From Blastomussa wellsi (taxonomy: Eukaryota; Cnidaria; Anthozoa; Scleractinia; Plerogyridae), in assembly GCA_947652115.1 (NCBI GenBank), contig OX393563.1, positions 920,016 through 984,015 on the forward strand: a DNA stretch of 64,000 nt, given 5' to 3'. The position numbers and the translations under genes are program-made. Below the pieces are notes generated by a model. It was not told the DNA's origin and did not search any database. It saw nothing but the letters and a program-made list of their open reading frames with translations. Shown one piece after another: positions 41,226-53,762 of this stretch. How positions within the stretch are numbered: the first letter of the stretch is position 1; each line of letters starts with the position of its first letter.

Positions 41226-44200
41226 TTATCCAGAGGCTAACAGCGTTCTTGGTAACATGCAAATCAACACTAGAATCACAAAACCCACGATAAAACCAGC
41301 TAACATGTTATCTTGAAGTTTCTGTTGTATTTGAAGCTGTTCTTCCACTTCTTTCTTCAGTTTTTCGTAACTTTCACTTCTATTCTGTAGCTGTTTTCCG
41401 TATTCGATGAGTTTCTGCCTCAGCGCTTTTTCTTGTCCACCTTGAAAAAAAAAAAGGAACAAAAAAGAATTGCTTCGTCCGAAAATTAAAAGGTATTTCT
41501 TTATTGGCTTCTCTTTGTGTGAATAAATTTATTTTAACCTGTTAAAGGAAAACGTCTGCATGCCAGGAAATGGCTAACGTACGTTTAGCCTTCTGCTATT
41601 TCCTAAAGCGGAAAAATGCCACTTTTCCGCCTTAGCAGGCTAGCAAATGGCTAGAACTCAAATTATACAGGTTACATGTAAAGTGGAAATCATGGCCTAA
41701 TGATTAGTTTACTGGACTCCGGCCAGATCGACCGGTCCAGGTTCCAGCTCAGGTTCCTTAACCAAGACACTCTACCCTCACTGTGCCTCTCAAACAGCAA
41801 ACTTTTCAGCGGCTTATAGGAAATGCTTGTAATCCAGTTATGAGAATTAATGTTATGAGTCTGAGAACTGAATGGATTCAAAGACAGCTGGTACCTTTTT
41901 TCTGCTCCAGTATCTCTCTTATAGTCTCGATCTTGGTGATATTATTCTCAAGTCGCTCCTCGTGACTTTTCAGAATCCGTGCGTGATGCTCGAACCTCCT
42001 CCACGGATCACGTGACGCTGCCTGTTCTTCATCTTCTTTTGAGGACGTAACAAGAACATCAAACACAGTATCTTGCAGGCTCGATGGAGTACCTAAAATG
42101 AGAGGGCAATCCACTGATTGACTAACAAGTGCAAAACACGGGAGAGATTTGATATCAGCTTCAATAAAGTCAGAAATGAAATTCACAATGTAATAAGGCA
42201 ATATGTTTACGAACTGCATTTGACGGGCCCGCAGCCGAGTGAGTAAAACAGAAAACAACGAGCAAACAATATACAACGTTTTGTCTGAAAGAGACTTTGA
42301 TAGTGTCGATCACTATCAGCTTCGCTATGACTTCTTTTTTCAAATCTCTGAGTTCCCGATGGTTTTGTTGTTGTTGTTGTTCCCGACAAGAACTTCTATT
42401 TTCCAGAAACACGGTGGTCACCCCCGTTATCTATTTTCTTCCTTAGCTAGGTTTACAAGTCGGGAATCGATTAAGCCGCTTATATCACTTCTTACCTTTC
42501 TCGGTTTGTTCGTTTTTCTCTTTTTGTTCCGCTTCAAGTTTATTAATAACATTTCCTATCTCTTGTATCTTTACATCATGATCCTCAAGAAATTTTCTTT
42601 GGTTTTCCAAGAGGCACTCCAACATTTCCAATTTCTTGAATAACTCATCTTTGGGTAGGTTTCCAATATCCCTTGTTGCTCCATAATCTCTATTCACTTT
42701 CTTGAAGTCTCCACTGGTTAAGAACTTCTGCTCTGGACGGCTACTCTTGGATGAAGCTGTAAATTAAATGACATTGAGGTAACGACTGATCAGTGTACAG
42801 CGGTCAGGCGTGACACAGGGCGTGTCACGGATAACTTTTTCAACTACAACCCTTTTCAATCTTCTTCATTTGAAGCCATTCTTCTCAGTTTATAGTTACA
42901 TCTTTGGTGTTTTTCTATTGATCGATGAACTGTTATTTCAAGGTTTAATCACAGGGTTCCCAGCGCTGTATTAGCTTGGATAATCATTTGCCGAATAAAA
43001 ATACTGTTACCTACCTCTTTTTTAATCGTTTTGGAAGATATTTAATCATAGCGAAGACGGTTTACCTTGTGTGCCTGTGACTTTAGCAGACACGCAAGAT
43101 AAACCGTCTTGACCGTCTTCGCTCTGATTAAATCCCTTCCAGACGATTCCAAAAGACACAGGAACGCAGTATTTTTTATTAATGATTATCAAAGCTAATA
43201 CAGCATTTGATTTGAAGATAATTTTATACATAACAAAAGATGACTCAATTTATTTCTGACTAAGCCCTTGCAAGCTTGAATGGATGCAGATATTTCATTT
43301 GCTCTCATAAAAATGAGAGGAAACTCATTGTAAACATCGCCGCACTGGTCAATCTATTCCCGGATGTACGCATTAATACTCGTAACCAGTTCACTATTTT
43401 GCAATGAAGTTTCACAGCTGTTATTATGTCACTAGCCCGCGGCCAACTATGACGAAAATATAGTCAACAAAGACCTTGAACTTCATTTCCAATTGACAGA
43501 ATTCATGATCAGTTTAAATAATGTGGAAGATTGCCGTTAATTATGATTATGCCCGACGAATCTGAATTGGAATCCGATTTAGTAGCTGAGATGCCAATTG
43601 TCATTGACACTTCCCCATTTTAAAAGAATATTCGGTGCATGCTGGATTATAAAAATTATAATAAATATTAATGTAAACAATGAAATAATGCACGCAGCAT
43701 GTAGCTCATTCGCATTCTCGAAACAGAAATGATGCTTGCCTCCCAAGAATCTGATTTTACTTATCAAGGAGAAGTATCGTTTTGGTTTGAAAGTCCCTTC
43801 ACAAAGATCTGAATTTAGCTGTTAGAAAGAGTTCAAACCTCAATAATCTTTGATCAAGCTGTTCAGCAAAGATCATAATCTTTTATTCGGTGTAAGCGCT
43901 GAAATTTAGCCAAGGCATGTAAAATGTCTCTCCTCTGCAATCCAAAGCTGCAATAACCAGTTTTTGTAAATTTCAAATTATTTAGTTTCAATAACAGCAC
44001 ATGCATGATTCAACATTCAGCTATATCTCGAAGTTACGGAATATTCGACACATCGATCAGTCGTAATGCCATCTGGTTAAAGTCCATAAAAAGCGTCTTT
44101 AGTCTTTATATCTTTGTCAAATTCTGGGTTGTTTCATGTGAAACGTTTTACCACAAGCTGCCGCTTTTTAACTGTTATCAAAAATTGTAAAAGGTAAATA

Positions 44201-44290
44201 AAAATGAGTATATTTACCATGTTTTGCCTTGTCGTGCGATAATTGAAGTTGTTCGCGCCACTCCTTGAATCTCACCACCAACTGGCCCAT
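41226..44290 (-). CDS. Tail-anchored coiled-coil membrane protein, 248 aa, 4 exons
   Basis: Exons on the minus strand: 44218-44290, 42496-42756, 41895-42092 and 41226-41440. All AG/GT borders and splice phases fit, giving 747 nt. The start ATG (MGQLVVRFKEWREQL) follows an in-frame TGA six codons upstream. The body is heptad-like and charged: LFKKLEMLECLLENQRKFL, RILKSHEERLENNITKIET and SYEKLKKEVEEQLQIQQKLQ. The last 26 residues are one hydrophobic helix, AGFIVGFVILVLICMLP, followed by RTLLASG-stop. That is the topology of a tail-anchored protein with a cytosolic coiled coil, possibly in ER, Golgi or mitochondrial membrane (inference). I do not recognise a named family. The four long minus-strand reading frames seen separately here are the exons of this one gene. 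Confidence 0.8.
41690..41790 (+). mobile_element. tRNA-derived SINE fragment
   Basis: ATGGCCTAATGATTAGTTTA, GGACTCCGGCC, GGTCCAGGTTCCAGC and CCAAGACACTCTACCCTCAC follow the same order as the better copy at 58962-59197. It lies in intron 3 of the coiled-coil gene. Duplicate at 51162-51262. Confidence 0.55.
43033..43155. mobile_element. Palindromic MITE
   Basis: TTTAATCATAGCGAAGACGG and the inverse CCGTCTTCGCTCTGATTAAA enclose GTTTACCTTGTGTGCCTGTG and its near-inverse. It lies in intron 1 of the coiled-coil gene; duplicate at 52505-52627. Confidence 0.65.
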
Positions 44291-45368
44291 TTGTCTGGCG
44301 AAGATTCACAAGAACTTAGGCGAATAACTTGCCAAAAGATCGAACAACTGGCTGTTCAAGTCACGAAATGCGTCCTCAATATATCTCTGAAAAAGGACCA
44401 CATATGTTTATGTATAATTCAAATTAATTCTTTGGTCTCGAGTTTCTTGTCTTTCGCCGAGTTGTTTTCACTCACGGGCTGCAGCTGTCTTAGGCTTTGC
44501 TGTTTCATTGGTTAAACGGTTATTATCTTTCTCCATCACATTGAGCGACTCCACGTTAAAAATTCATCGTAAATTTAAATTGCCTTTGAGTGCAGGTGTC
44601 ATCCAGGTTACTTTTCTAGAAGGTGTGTAAAATATTTACAAGTTTGCAAGAATATATAGTTCCCACGTCTCAAGGATTCATTAGAAAAGTGGCGATAATG
44701 CCTGATCGGCCTCACCAACTTTCGAGTTGATGTTTTTTATGATTTTGTGTGGAGCAATAGTGGTGTTATAGTTAACTCTTGACAACATAATGTTTAAAAT
44801 TAAGTGGCAAACGTTGTTGACGTCGAGTCTCTTCCCTTGTCCGCATGTTTACTGACCAAAATAATAATAAATATTGGTTCCTCACACACAATAAACGTGC
44901 CCATGTGGTTATGTCGTTATGTCGCTAGTAAGGAAACTGAGAACTGTATGATCATTTGGATGTGGCAGAAACAAGCAATGCCATCTACCGTCAAAATAAT
45001 TAAAAGAAGACCAACTGGCGAACTGCATCTGAAATTATTTATAAATTAAGAAGGCCAAACCGACCAAATTACTACAAGAACCGACCGCATCATTTCGCAT
45101 CGCCAGTCATTCGCGGAGCAATTGCGCAAAATATATGTTAGCAAAGTTGAACTCTTTTGTTGGATAACTCGTCCCTCGATTATCTTTCGTATGATCGTGT
45201 ATCTGAATATTTTCCACAAGTTCGAACTGACCGAGTGAGGTAATTCTATTTCCTTGCTAGGATTAACGGTAATACTCATTTGTCAAGGGCTCTGCACCTG
45301 CATTTAGCACTCACATCCAAAGGAAAAAATTGTCGAGCAATTTATTGAAACTTTCCATGAATGTTCCC

Positions 45369-45905
45369 TTAAAGTGCATATGAAGCGAATTTTTTCTTTG
45401 CCATTTTGAGTTCCCCTATATGTATAGAAAATCACTTTAAGTAGAAAAATTACACTGAACAAAGATATGAGCGATTTTGAGGGGTATAAAATGCGGATTT
45501 TCTGAACAAAAAGTGTCCGGAGTGTGGGTCGAGTTTCTATTGTGAAATCCTTAATGTGACGTCACTTTGGTTGCAAAGGGCCGTTTTTGGTAAGCGCTGA
45601 GTATGAACCTCTCACGCGAAAACGTTCCGAATAACTAGCCGTCTCGAAACGAATAGCCGTTTATTAACCACTATAGCACAATGGGATAACGTTACGCGTA
45701 GTTTTTTCACTGTCCGCCTCAGGCTTTATCTAAGATGCAACCAACTTGACGTCACAATCTGAGATCACGTGGTATTTTGACCGCGCAAATTGGTGGACAT
45801 TTTTGTAGCAAAATGGGGTAACTTTCAAGGTTAATGTTATCTTTTCTTCATGCGTGTTAACTTTAGAACTATGCATTAAAAAAATTAGCTTCATATGCAC
45901 TTTAA
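45369..45905. mobile_element. Third TTAA-flanked MITE (537 bp)
   Basis: Ends AGTGCATATGAAGC and GCTTCATATGCACT, each next to TTAA (45369-45372, 45902-45905). The first bases match those of the 34573 element (AGTGCA), so the two are related. Internal TGTGACGTCACTTTGG and TTGACGTCACAA are complementary. Duplicate at 54841-55377. Confidence 0.8.
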
Positions 45906-46267
45906 AAAGATAGGTCACCGTGCTCCCTGAAGGGACTACCGCTGGCCATATACCGATGGCTCGGTAGGACTGCTGACCAGTTTAAGAGTCGGTCATGTTT
46001 TTTTGGCATTCGAGCTCATTTTTCTTGGACGGATAGTGACAAATTGTACTTATTATCGGAAGTGTATTATCAACTGTTTCATGAAGTGAACTCCTCGATT
46101 TTCTTTGTTTTAATAACAACTATGAAGCAGTTCTACAGGATAAAATACATTATAGGCACGCTGAATGACAAGAACAATCAAGCTAACCACGACAGAAGAT
46201 AACATACTTACGATAATAAATATAATCTGTCAGTATCCGTCCATGCAAAACGAGTTCGAACGTTCGA

Positions 46268-46626
46268 ATGCTCTACCTCAGTTGGTAGAGCACCGGACTG
46301 CCGTGCGGGAGGTCGCGGGTTCAAACCTCGACCGGACCAACACTCAGGCTAGGGTCTTTAAAACTGCCTTTGTAACGTCATCTGCAAATGGTTAGACTTC
46401 CTAGTCTTCTCGGATAACGACGATAAAATGTAGGTCCCGTCTCCTAATAACTCTGTGGGACGTAAAAGAACCCACACACTGTTCGCCAAGAGTAGCCCAT
46501 GTTGTGGTCCGCCCGCATTTCTGGTCTGGGTAGGTTGGGGCACCTCGCATATGACCTCGAGTCCTGTCCGTGCTCGTTGCCTCTCGGCAGCTTTGCCCAG
46601 CAGAATGAAGAAAACGAAAACGAAAA
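46268..46626 (+). mobile_element. tRNA-derived SINE, cut by the gap
   Basis: The tRNA-like head (TCAGTTGGTAGAGCACCGG as A-box region, CGGGTTCAAACC as B box) is followed by a body with GTTAGACTTCCTAGTCTTCT and AAAAGAACCCACACACTGTT, then a 3' tail of AACGAAAACGAAAA. The N gap starts in this tail. It is not a host tRNA: the anticodon stem is mismatched and the acceptor stem incomplete. Confidence 0.75.
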
Positions 46627-46826
46627 NNNNNNNNNNNNNNNNNNNNNNNNNNNNNNNNNNNNNNNNNNNNNNNNNNNNNNNNNNNNNNNNNNNNNNNNNN
46701 NNNNNNNNNNNNNNNNNNNNNNNNNNNNNNNNNNNNNNNNNNNNNNNNNNNNNNNNNNNNNNNNNNNNNNNNNNNNNNNNNNNNNNNNNNNNNNNNNNNN
46801 NNNNNNNNNNNNNNNNNNNNNNNNNN
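46627..46826. other. Assembly gap, 200 N
   Basis: Exactly 200 N, a conventional placeholder length. Sequence on both sides belongs to the same 9.27 kb block, so the real gap is likely negative (an overlap). Confidence 0.99.
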
Positions 46827-47781
46827 GGGCTCTACCTGAGACCAGTTTACATGTAAAAAAATCCAGCATCCTAACCAGTAGGACACCATGTAATCACTTT
46901 TCTATCTGTGATTATAGTTCACCACTACATTTTCTCTTATTCAGATCGGTTTAAATTGTGATCATGTGATGCAATGCTGTTCATCTGCGGAGAGACACTA
47001 TCAGCCCATAGTGCCCATCTGAGGTAAACACCCGGATGGATAGTACTCATCCGTGAAGTTTTTTTGTAAACAAGTGGCCTTACAGACAAACAAATTTTGA
47101 ATTTAGTGAGTTTCCGTATTTAGTGTGTTTTTTTTGGTTTTGTATGGTAAAATTTTGTTGTTCAAGTCTTTTATCCTAAACAATTGAAAATAATTCAAGA
47201 TCCTCATTTTGAATGCGAGCACTGAATAAAACTTAGTGGTGAATAATTCCCGATTCCCTCTATGAAAATCGTGCGCAGGGAATCATGCTAGTTGTATTTA
47301 TCATGCGCACGGCATCTTTGAGACAGCTTCCATGATTCCCTGCGAGCGCGTCCCATAGGGGGAATCGGCCATTAAGACAATAGTTTTTAAGAACATCAAA
47401 TTTCCGCGGTGAAACTATTAGCCGATAGTTCCTTGACAGAAACACCATTGTTTAAAGTGGAAATGTCACGTCATTTTAGCAACATTTTAAAAAGCTAAAA
47501 CTTGTCTTCGTTCAAAGGAAAACCAAAAATTCATGTACAGTGCTGGGCAGGCTTTGTTTTGTTACGCACATGTGCTGCTCTTCGAAAGCATAATTTTACT
47601 TGATTTCTGGCTCAAAAATAAATAAAATGATAGTTTTTGGACTTTGGATTCCAAAACAGAGTAAATAGCATTAGTTCTGCTAGTTTTGCAAACAGCGATC
47701 GAGGACTGCATGATTGAACACATACCTCAACATCGACAATTTACAAAAAAGTAAGAATTTCTCAGCAAAGCGTTTACTTAC

Positions 47782-47892
47782 ATAGTAAGGATCTGGTTGT
47801 TCTACCGTAACCACCTCATCTGAACTTAAATTAAAACAGACGGGTAATCGACCATCCCAGATGTATCGCAATACCTCTCTGTCTTCCGCCAT
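47782..47892 (-). pseudogene. ATG5: ATG5 exon 1, orphan copy from the duplicated block
   Basis: Identical to 38310-38420 (start codon at 47892). No other ATG5 exon is present to its left, because the block starts at the gap. It is probably an assembly duplicate, not a second gene or a biological pseudogene. Confidence 0.85.
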
Positions 47893-47950
47893 TTTGAAAG
47901 TGAAACATTCCCACAAGTCACTTCGCCTTCACGAGAATTACATCACAACA

Positions 47951-49039
47951 ATGGCGGCTCGCTGGAGGCACGTTTTTGGGAAGTTGAGAGGTTCGTTGCC
48001 ATTTAATAGCAGCTCTGCGTTTCTGTATTCGACAAGTACCCACTTGACAACACAACATGACATTTCTCTATTCAGAAAGTTGAAGAGAAACTATAAATAC
48101 ATTCTCGACGCAAACTTGGCCTCGAGAATCGCTCACAGTCTTGGAAGTTTGCAAAATGGTGTTTTGATTGCAACTAACCCAGGTACTGGGGTATTAACGA
48201 AAGCTCTGTTTGAAGCCGGAGCAACTCATGTTATTGGACTTGAACCTGAGAGAAAATTCCATCCTTATTTATGGGAACTTCAACGAGAACTTTCAGACGG
48301 GAGACGACTAGACGTGCTTCATGGCGATTTCAGTAAAATCGACCCTCACATATTAAACGATGATATTTGCACACCTCCCGCCATTGCTTCAGAAGAAGTT
48401 CTACGCTTCGTAGAGCCGCTGCCATGGGAATCTGATAATTTGGCAGCGAGGTTTGTGGGGATTGAAGCTGCTATTAGCCCATCAGTTCTTCACAGTGTTT
48501 TCATTAGACATCTAGGTTCCATTGCTGCAAGAAATGGCATCTTCCAAAAGGGAAGATGTGAATTAGCATTTTTCTATGCAGAGGATCGAGCACAAAAGTT
48601 TACCGCTCGGCATGGGAGTAAATATTATAACAGACAGTCCATCATGGTAGAACTGTTCTGCGATGTAAATGTGTTACTTAGAGAACCCTGTTCTCTGTTT
48701 TACCCTGTACGTGGAAAAGAAAAACAGAAATATCTAACTTTAGTCAGTATTGTGCCTAAGAAAGTGCCAAGTGTTAATATTTCAAGTGAAGACTTGCATT
48801 ATTTGAACTACTTCATAAGACTTTTGATGGTTAGACCAAAAAGCAAGATAGTAAACACCATTGAGAACATCTGCCCTGGTAGTCGTGTGATTTGTGATCA
48901 ACTCAATTTTCCACGTGATACAAGAGTAGGAGATTTGTGCACAGAAGACATTGGAAAACTGGCAAGTGCTTTCTTTCAGTGGGACGGCAGATCACTGAAC
49001 TATTTCTATGATGTAGGATGTAATGAAGTAAGGATGTAA
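47951..49039 (+). CDS. TFB2M: TFB2M, second copy (probable assembly duplicate)
   Basis: Same 362-aa translation as 38479-39567, with no differences seen. If the 9.27 kb block is collapsed there is only one TFB2M gene here. Confidence 0.85.
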   Translation: MAARWRHVFGKLRGSLPFNSSSAFLYSTSTHLTTQHDISLFRKLKRNYKYILDANLASRIAHSLGSLQNGVLIATNPGTGVLTKALFEAGATHVIGLEPERKFHPYLWELQRELSDGRRLDVLHGDFSKIDPHILNDDICTPPAIASEEVLRFVEPLPWESDNLAARFVGIEAAISPSVLHSVFIRHLGSIAARNGIFQKGRCELAFFYAEDRAQKFTARHGSKYYNRQSIMVELFCDVNVLLREPCSLFYPVRGKEKQKYLTLVSIVPKKVPSVNISSEDLHYLNYFIRLLMVRPKSKIVNTIENICPGSRVICDQLNFPRDTRVGDLCTEDIGKLASAFFQWDGRSLNYFYDVGCNEVRM

Positions 49040-50697
49040 TTCACACAGACAAGACCAGAGTAAAGATCGCACATTAGGTACATGTCCTGCAGCTGGCCTC
49101 TGTTACTTGTGCCCTGTGCCCTGATGTAAACAACTCTTTACGAGAACTTGCTGCAGGGTCAAGTCACAGGGACTTGTCCCCTCATGTGCTGATGTTAATA
49201 CTAGTGGAGGAATTAATGTTATGTTAAAAGCTGCATTTGTAAAGACAGCTATGGAATACATTAAGAATCATGTGGGGAAAGAGAATATTGAGATAATAAA
49301 TGAGTGAATTACTTTACTTTCCTCACATTGTTTACTTTTTTTTTATCAAGCATTGGAAAACATTTGGGAAAACTCAAATTAGGTTCAGAAATACAACCAC
49401 CCAATTTTGCAGTTCCAGGAGAGGTAGGGTGACTTCTAAAGCTCCATAGCCACTTGCATGCATGCCTATTGGGCAAGGCTTGCATTATAGGCCTGCAACG
49501 CATACAGAAAGCTACTTAGCTGGTACTTGGCTTCGATTATAGGCATTGATTGCATATAGAGAGTTATTTTGCTTTAACCCTCTGCATGCATTATATGTTT
49601 TTGCCAAACAAGTCCGCAAATGTTAGAACACCATCAATACTAAAAGTCATGTTTATTCACTGACAGTTGTTTAAATCTTACATTATTTTACAGTTGATTA
49701 TATATTAATTATTCAACGTTGGATGGGAGGAGGATAAATTTTTGTTTATTTTTTTTACTGCCATATTGAGTAGGAATGATTAAACCAAAAGTCCAAAATA
49801 TGCAGCCTATTAAACCTATAATGTAGTTATTCATCAAGAGAGGAACCCTAGGGACTACATTCAGTAAGGTTGTGACTGAAATGGATCCTTAAAAATAAGG
49901 TGAGCCACCTTGTGATGCTTAAAAAGTGGCCAGTGAGTCCGTTAATCCAGTCATCACCAGGTAGCCCAATCAAAACGGTTCTTTACAAAAATGACCGACT
50001 GAGTGTAAGCATCACAAGGTGTCAAACCTTATTTTGAATTATCCATTCTAGTCTCACTGACCCATTCAGTAAGGATGTAAACTCTGCAAATGAATTTGCG
50101 AATTAAATGGCTGTATTTACTTTTTGCAGAGCTCTGCACTAACTGCAGAGCGAACCCCCACAGTCATAGAAATTGGAGGACCATGCATACATAGAAATAA
50201 CAGAATCATCACAATGGTTTTCCATTGGTTCGCGCACTCATGTTTGGGGATGTGATAAGATTTTCATCATACTCAGCAGAATTACTGCGATTGGATTCAA
50301 TGATTTTTCTGATTTATTTCGGCTACGGGATCGCGTACACCTGCCTGCCTCGTCCCCAGGCCAAGGCGGTAAGGCGGGAAATCATGAAGCGCGGGGTCAG
50401 TCCCAAAACGCCAAGCGAACCGTTCATTATCAATCCCATAACACAAAGCGCGGCATCGCACGCAACCAATGAGCGATGCCTGGGGACGAGACAGTGTGTA
50501 CACCAATATCTTCAATGAGAGTAGTTTTACACATTATTAAGAACCAGCGAAAACTAAATTATGGAGCTCCGCTTTGAGACTTGCACTTGGCAAGTACCAC
50601 TGTTACGTCCTGATGAAGTATGTTACCTAAAACGGATTTTAAAACGTTATATTGACAATTATTAAATGTTTTCGATCGGCAGAAATGTTGGCATATA

Positions 50698-53600
50698 TTA
50701 TCCAGAGGCTAACAGCGTTCTTGGTAACATGCAAATCAACACTAGAATCACAAAACCCACGATAAAACCAGCTAACATGTTATCTTGAAGTTTCTGTTGT
50801 ATTTGAAGCTGTTCTTCCACTTCTTTCTTCAGTTTTTCGTAACTTTCACTTCTATTCTGTAGCTGTTTTCCGTATTCGATGAGTTTCTGCCTCAGCGCTT
50901 TTTCTTGTCCACCTTGAAAAAAAAAAAGGAACAAAAAAGAATTGCTTCGTCCGAAAATTAAAAGGTATTTCTTTATTGGCTTCTCTTTGTGTGAATAAAT
51001 TTATTTTAACCTGTTAAAGGAAAACGTCTGCATGCCAGGAAATGGCTAACGTACGTTTAGCCTTCTGCTATTTCCTAAAGCGGAAAAATGCCACTTTTCC
51101 GCCTTAGCAGGCTAGCAAATGGCTAGAACTCAAATTATACAGGTTACATGTAAAGTGGAAATCATGGCCTAATGATTAGTTTACTGGACTCCGGCCAGAT
51201 CGACCGGTCCAGGTTCCAGCTCAGGTTCCTTAACCAAGACACTCTACCCTCACTGTGCCTCTCAAACAGCAAACTTTTCAGCGGCTTATAGGAAATGCTT
51301 GTAATCCAGTTATGAGAATTAATGTTATGAGTCTGAGAACTGAATGGATTCAAAGACAGCTGGTACCTTTTTTCTGCTCCAGTATCTCTCTTATAGTCTC
51401 GATCTTGGTGATATTATTCTCAAGTCGCTCCTCGTGACTTTTCAGAATCCGTGCGTGATGCTCGAACCTCCTCCACGGATCACGTGACGCTGCCTGTTCT
51501 TCATCTTCTTTTGAGGACGTAACAAGAACATCAAACACAGTATCTTGCAGGCTCGATGGAGTACCTAAAATGAGAGGGCAATCCACTGATTGACTAACAA
51601 GTGCAAAACACGGGAGAGATTTGATATCAGCTTCAATAAAGTCAGAAATGAAATTCACAATGTAATAAGGCAATATGTTTACGAACTGCATTTGACGGGC
51701 CCGCAGCCGAGTGAGTAAAACAGAAAACAACGAGCAAACAATATACAACGTTTTGTCTGAAAGAGACTTTGATAGTGTCGATCACTATCAGCTTCGCTAT
51801 GACTTCTTTTTTCAAATCTCTGAGTTCCCGATGGTTTTGTTGTTGTTGTTGTTCCCGACAAGAACTTCTATTTTCCAGAAACACGGTGGTCACCCCCGTT
51901 ATCTATTTTCTTCCTTAGCTAGGTTTACAAGTCGGGAATCGATTAAGCCGCTTATATCACTTCTTACCTTTCTCGGTTTGTTCGTTTTTCTCTTTTTGTT
52001 CCGCTTCAAGTTTATTAATAACATTTCCTATCTCTTGTATCTTTACATCATGATCCTCAAGAAATTTTCTTTGGTTTTCCAAGAGGCACTCCAACATTTC
52101 CAATTTCTTGAATAACTCATCTTTGGGTAGGTTTCCAATATCCCTTGTTGCTCCATAATCTCTATTCACTTTCTTGAAGTCTCCACTGGTTAAGAACTTC
52201 TGCTCTGGACGGCTACTCTTGGATGAAGCTGTAAATTAAATGACATTGAGGTAACGACTGATCAGTGTACAGCGGTCAGGCGTGACACAGGGCGTGTCAC
52301 GGATAACTTTTTCAACTACAACCCTTTTCAATCTTCTTCATTTGAAGCCATTCTTCTCAGTTTATAGTTACATCTTTGGTGTTTTTCTATTGATCGATGA
52401 ACTGTTATTTCAAGGTTTAATCACAGGGTTCCCAGCGCTGTATTAGCTTGGATAATCATTTGCCGAATAAAAATACTGTTACCTACCTCTTTTTTAATCG
52501 TTTTGGAAGATATTTAATCATAGCGAAGACGGTTTACCTTGTGTGCCTGTGACTTTAGCAGACACGCAAGATAAACCGTCTTGACCGTCTTCGCTCTGAT
52601 TAAATCCCTTCCAGACGATTCCAAAAGACACAGGAACGCAGTATTTTTTATTAATGATTATCAAAGCTAATACAGCATTTGATTTGAAGATAATTTTATA
52701 CATAACAAAAGATGACTCAATTTATTTCTGACTAAGCCCTTGCAAGCTTGAATGGATGCAGATATTTCATTTGCTCTCATAAAAATGAGAGGAAACTCAT
52801 TGTAAACATCGCCGCACTGGTCAATCTATTCCCGGATGTACGCATTAATACTCGTAACCAGTTCACTATTTTGCAATGAAGTTTCACAGCTGTTATTATG
52901 TCACTAGCCCGCGGCCAACTATGACGAAAATATAGTCAACAAAGACCTTGAACTTCATTTCCAATTGACAGAATTCATGATCAGTTTAAATAATGTGGAA
53001 GATTGCCGTTAATTATGATTATGCCCGACGAATCTGAATTGGAATCCGATTTAGTAGCTGAGATGCCAATTGTCATTGACACTTCCCCATTTTAAAAGAA
53101 TATTCGGTGCATGCTGGATTATAAAAATTATAATAAATATTAATGTAAACAATGAAATAATGCACGCAGCATGTAGCTCATTCGCATTCTCGAAACAGAA
53201 ATGATGCTTGCCTCCCAAGAATCTGATTTTACTTATCAAGGAGAAGTATCGTTTTGGTTTGAAAGTCCCTTCACAAAGATCTGAATTTAGCTGTTAGAAA
53301 GAGTTCAAACCTCAATAATCTTTGATCAAGCTGTTCAGCAAAGATCATAATCTTTTATTCGGTGTAAGCGCTGAAATTTAGCCAAGGCATGTAAAATGTC
53401 TCTCCTCTGCAATCCAAAGCTGCAATAACCAGTTTTTGTAAATTTCAAATTATTTAGTTTCAATAACAGCACATGCATGATTCAACATTCAGCTATATCT
53501 CGAAGTTACGGAATATTCGACACATCGATCAGTCGTAATGCCATCTGGTTAAAGTCCATAAAAAGCGTCTTTAGTCTTTATATCTTTGTCAAATTCTGGG

Positions 53601-53762
53601 TTGTTTCATGTGAAACGTTTTACCACAAGCTGCCGCTTTTTAACTGTTATCAAAAATTGTAAAAGGTAAATAAAAATGAGTATATTTACCATGTTTTGCC
53701 TTGTCGTGCGATAATTGAAGTTGTTCGCGCCACTCCTTGAATCTCACCACCAACTGGCCCAT
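50698..53762 (-). CDS. Tail-anchored coiled-coil protein, second copy (probable assembly duplicate)
   Basis: Exons at 53690-53762, 51968-52228, 51367-51564 and 50698-50912 are the same as those of the 41226-44290 gene shifted by 9472 bp. No differences were seen in any exon or splice site. Confidence 0.8.

Noticed and set aside
42239..42643. 134-aa plus-strand ORF (repeated at 51711)
   Set aside because: It overlaps exon 2 and intron 2 of the coiled-coil gene on the other strand, is T-rich, and has no protein-like features.
46260..46345. Functional tRNA gene (repeated at 55732)
   Set aside because: A and B boxes are present, but the anticodon stem is mismatched, the acceptor stem does not close, and a SINE body and tail follow.
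46401..46954. ORFs running through the N gap
   Set aside because: They consist largely of undetermined residues and are artefacts of translating N.
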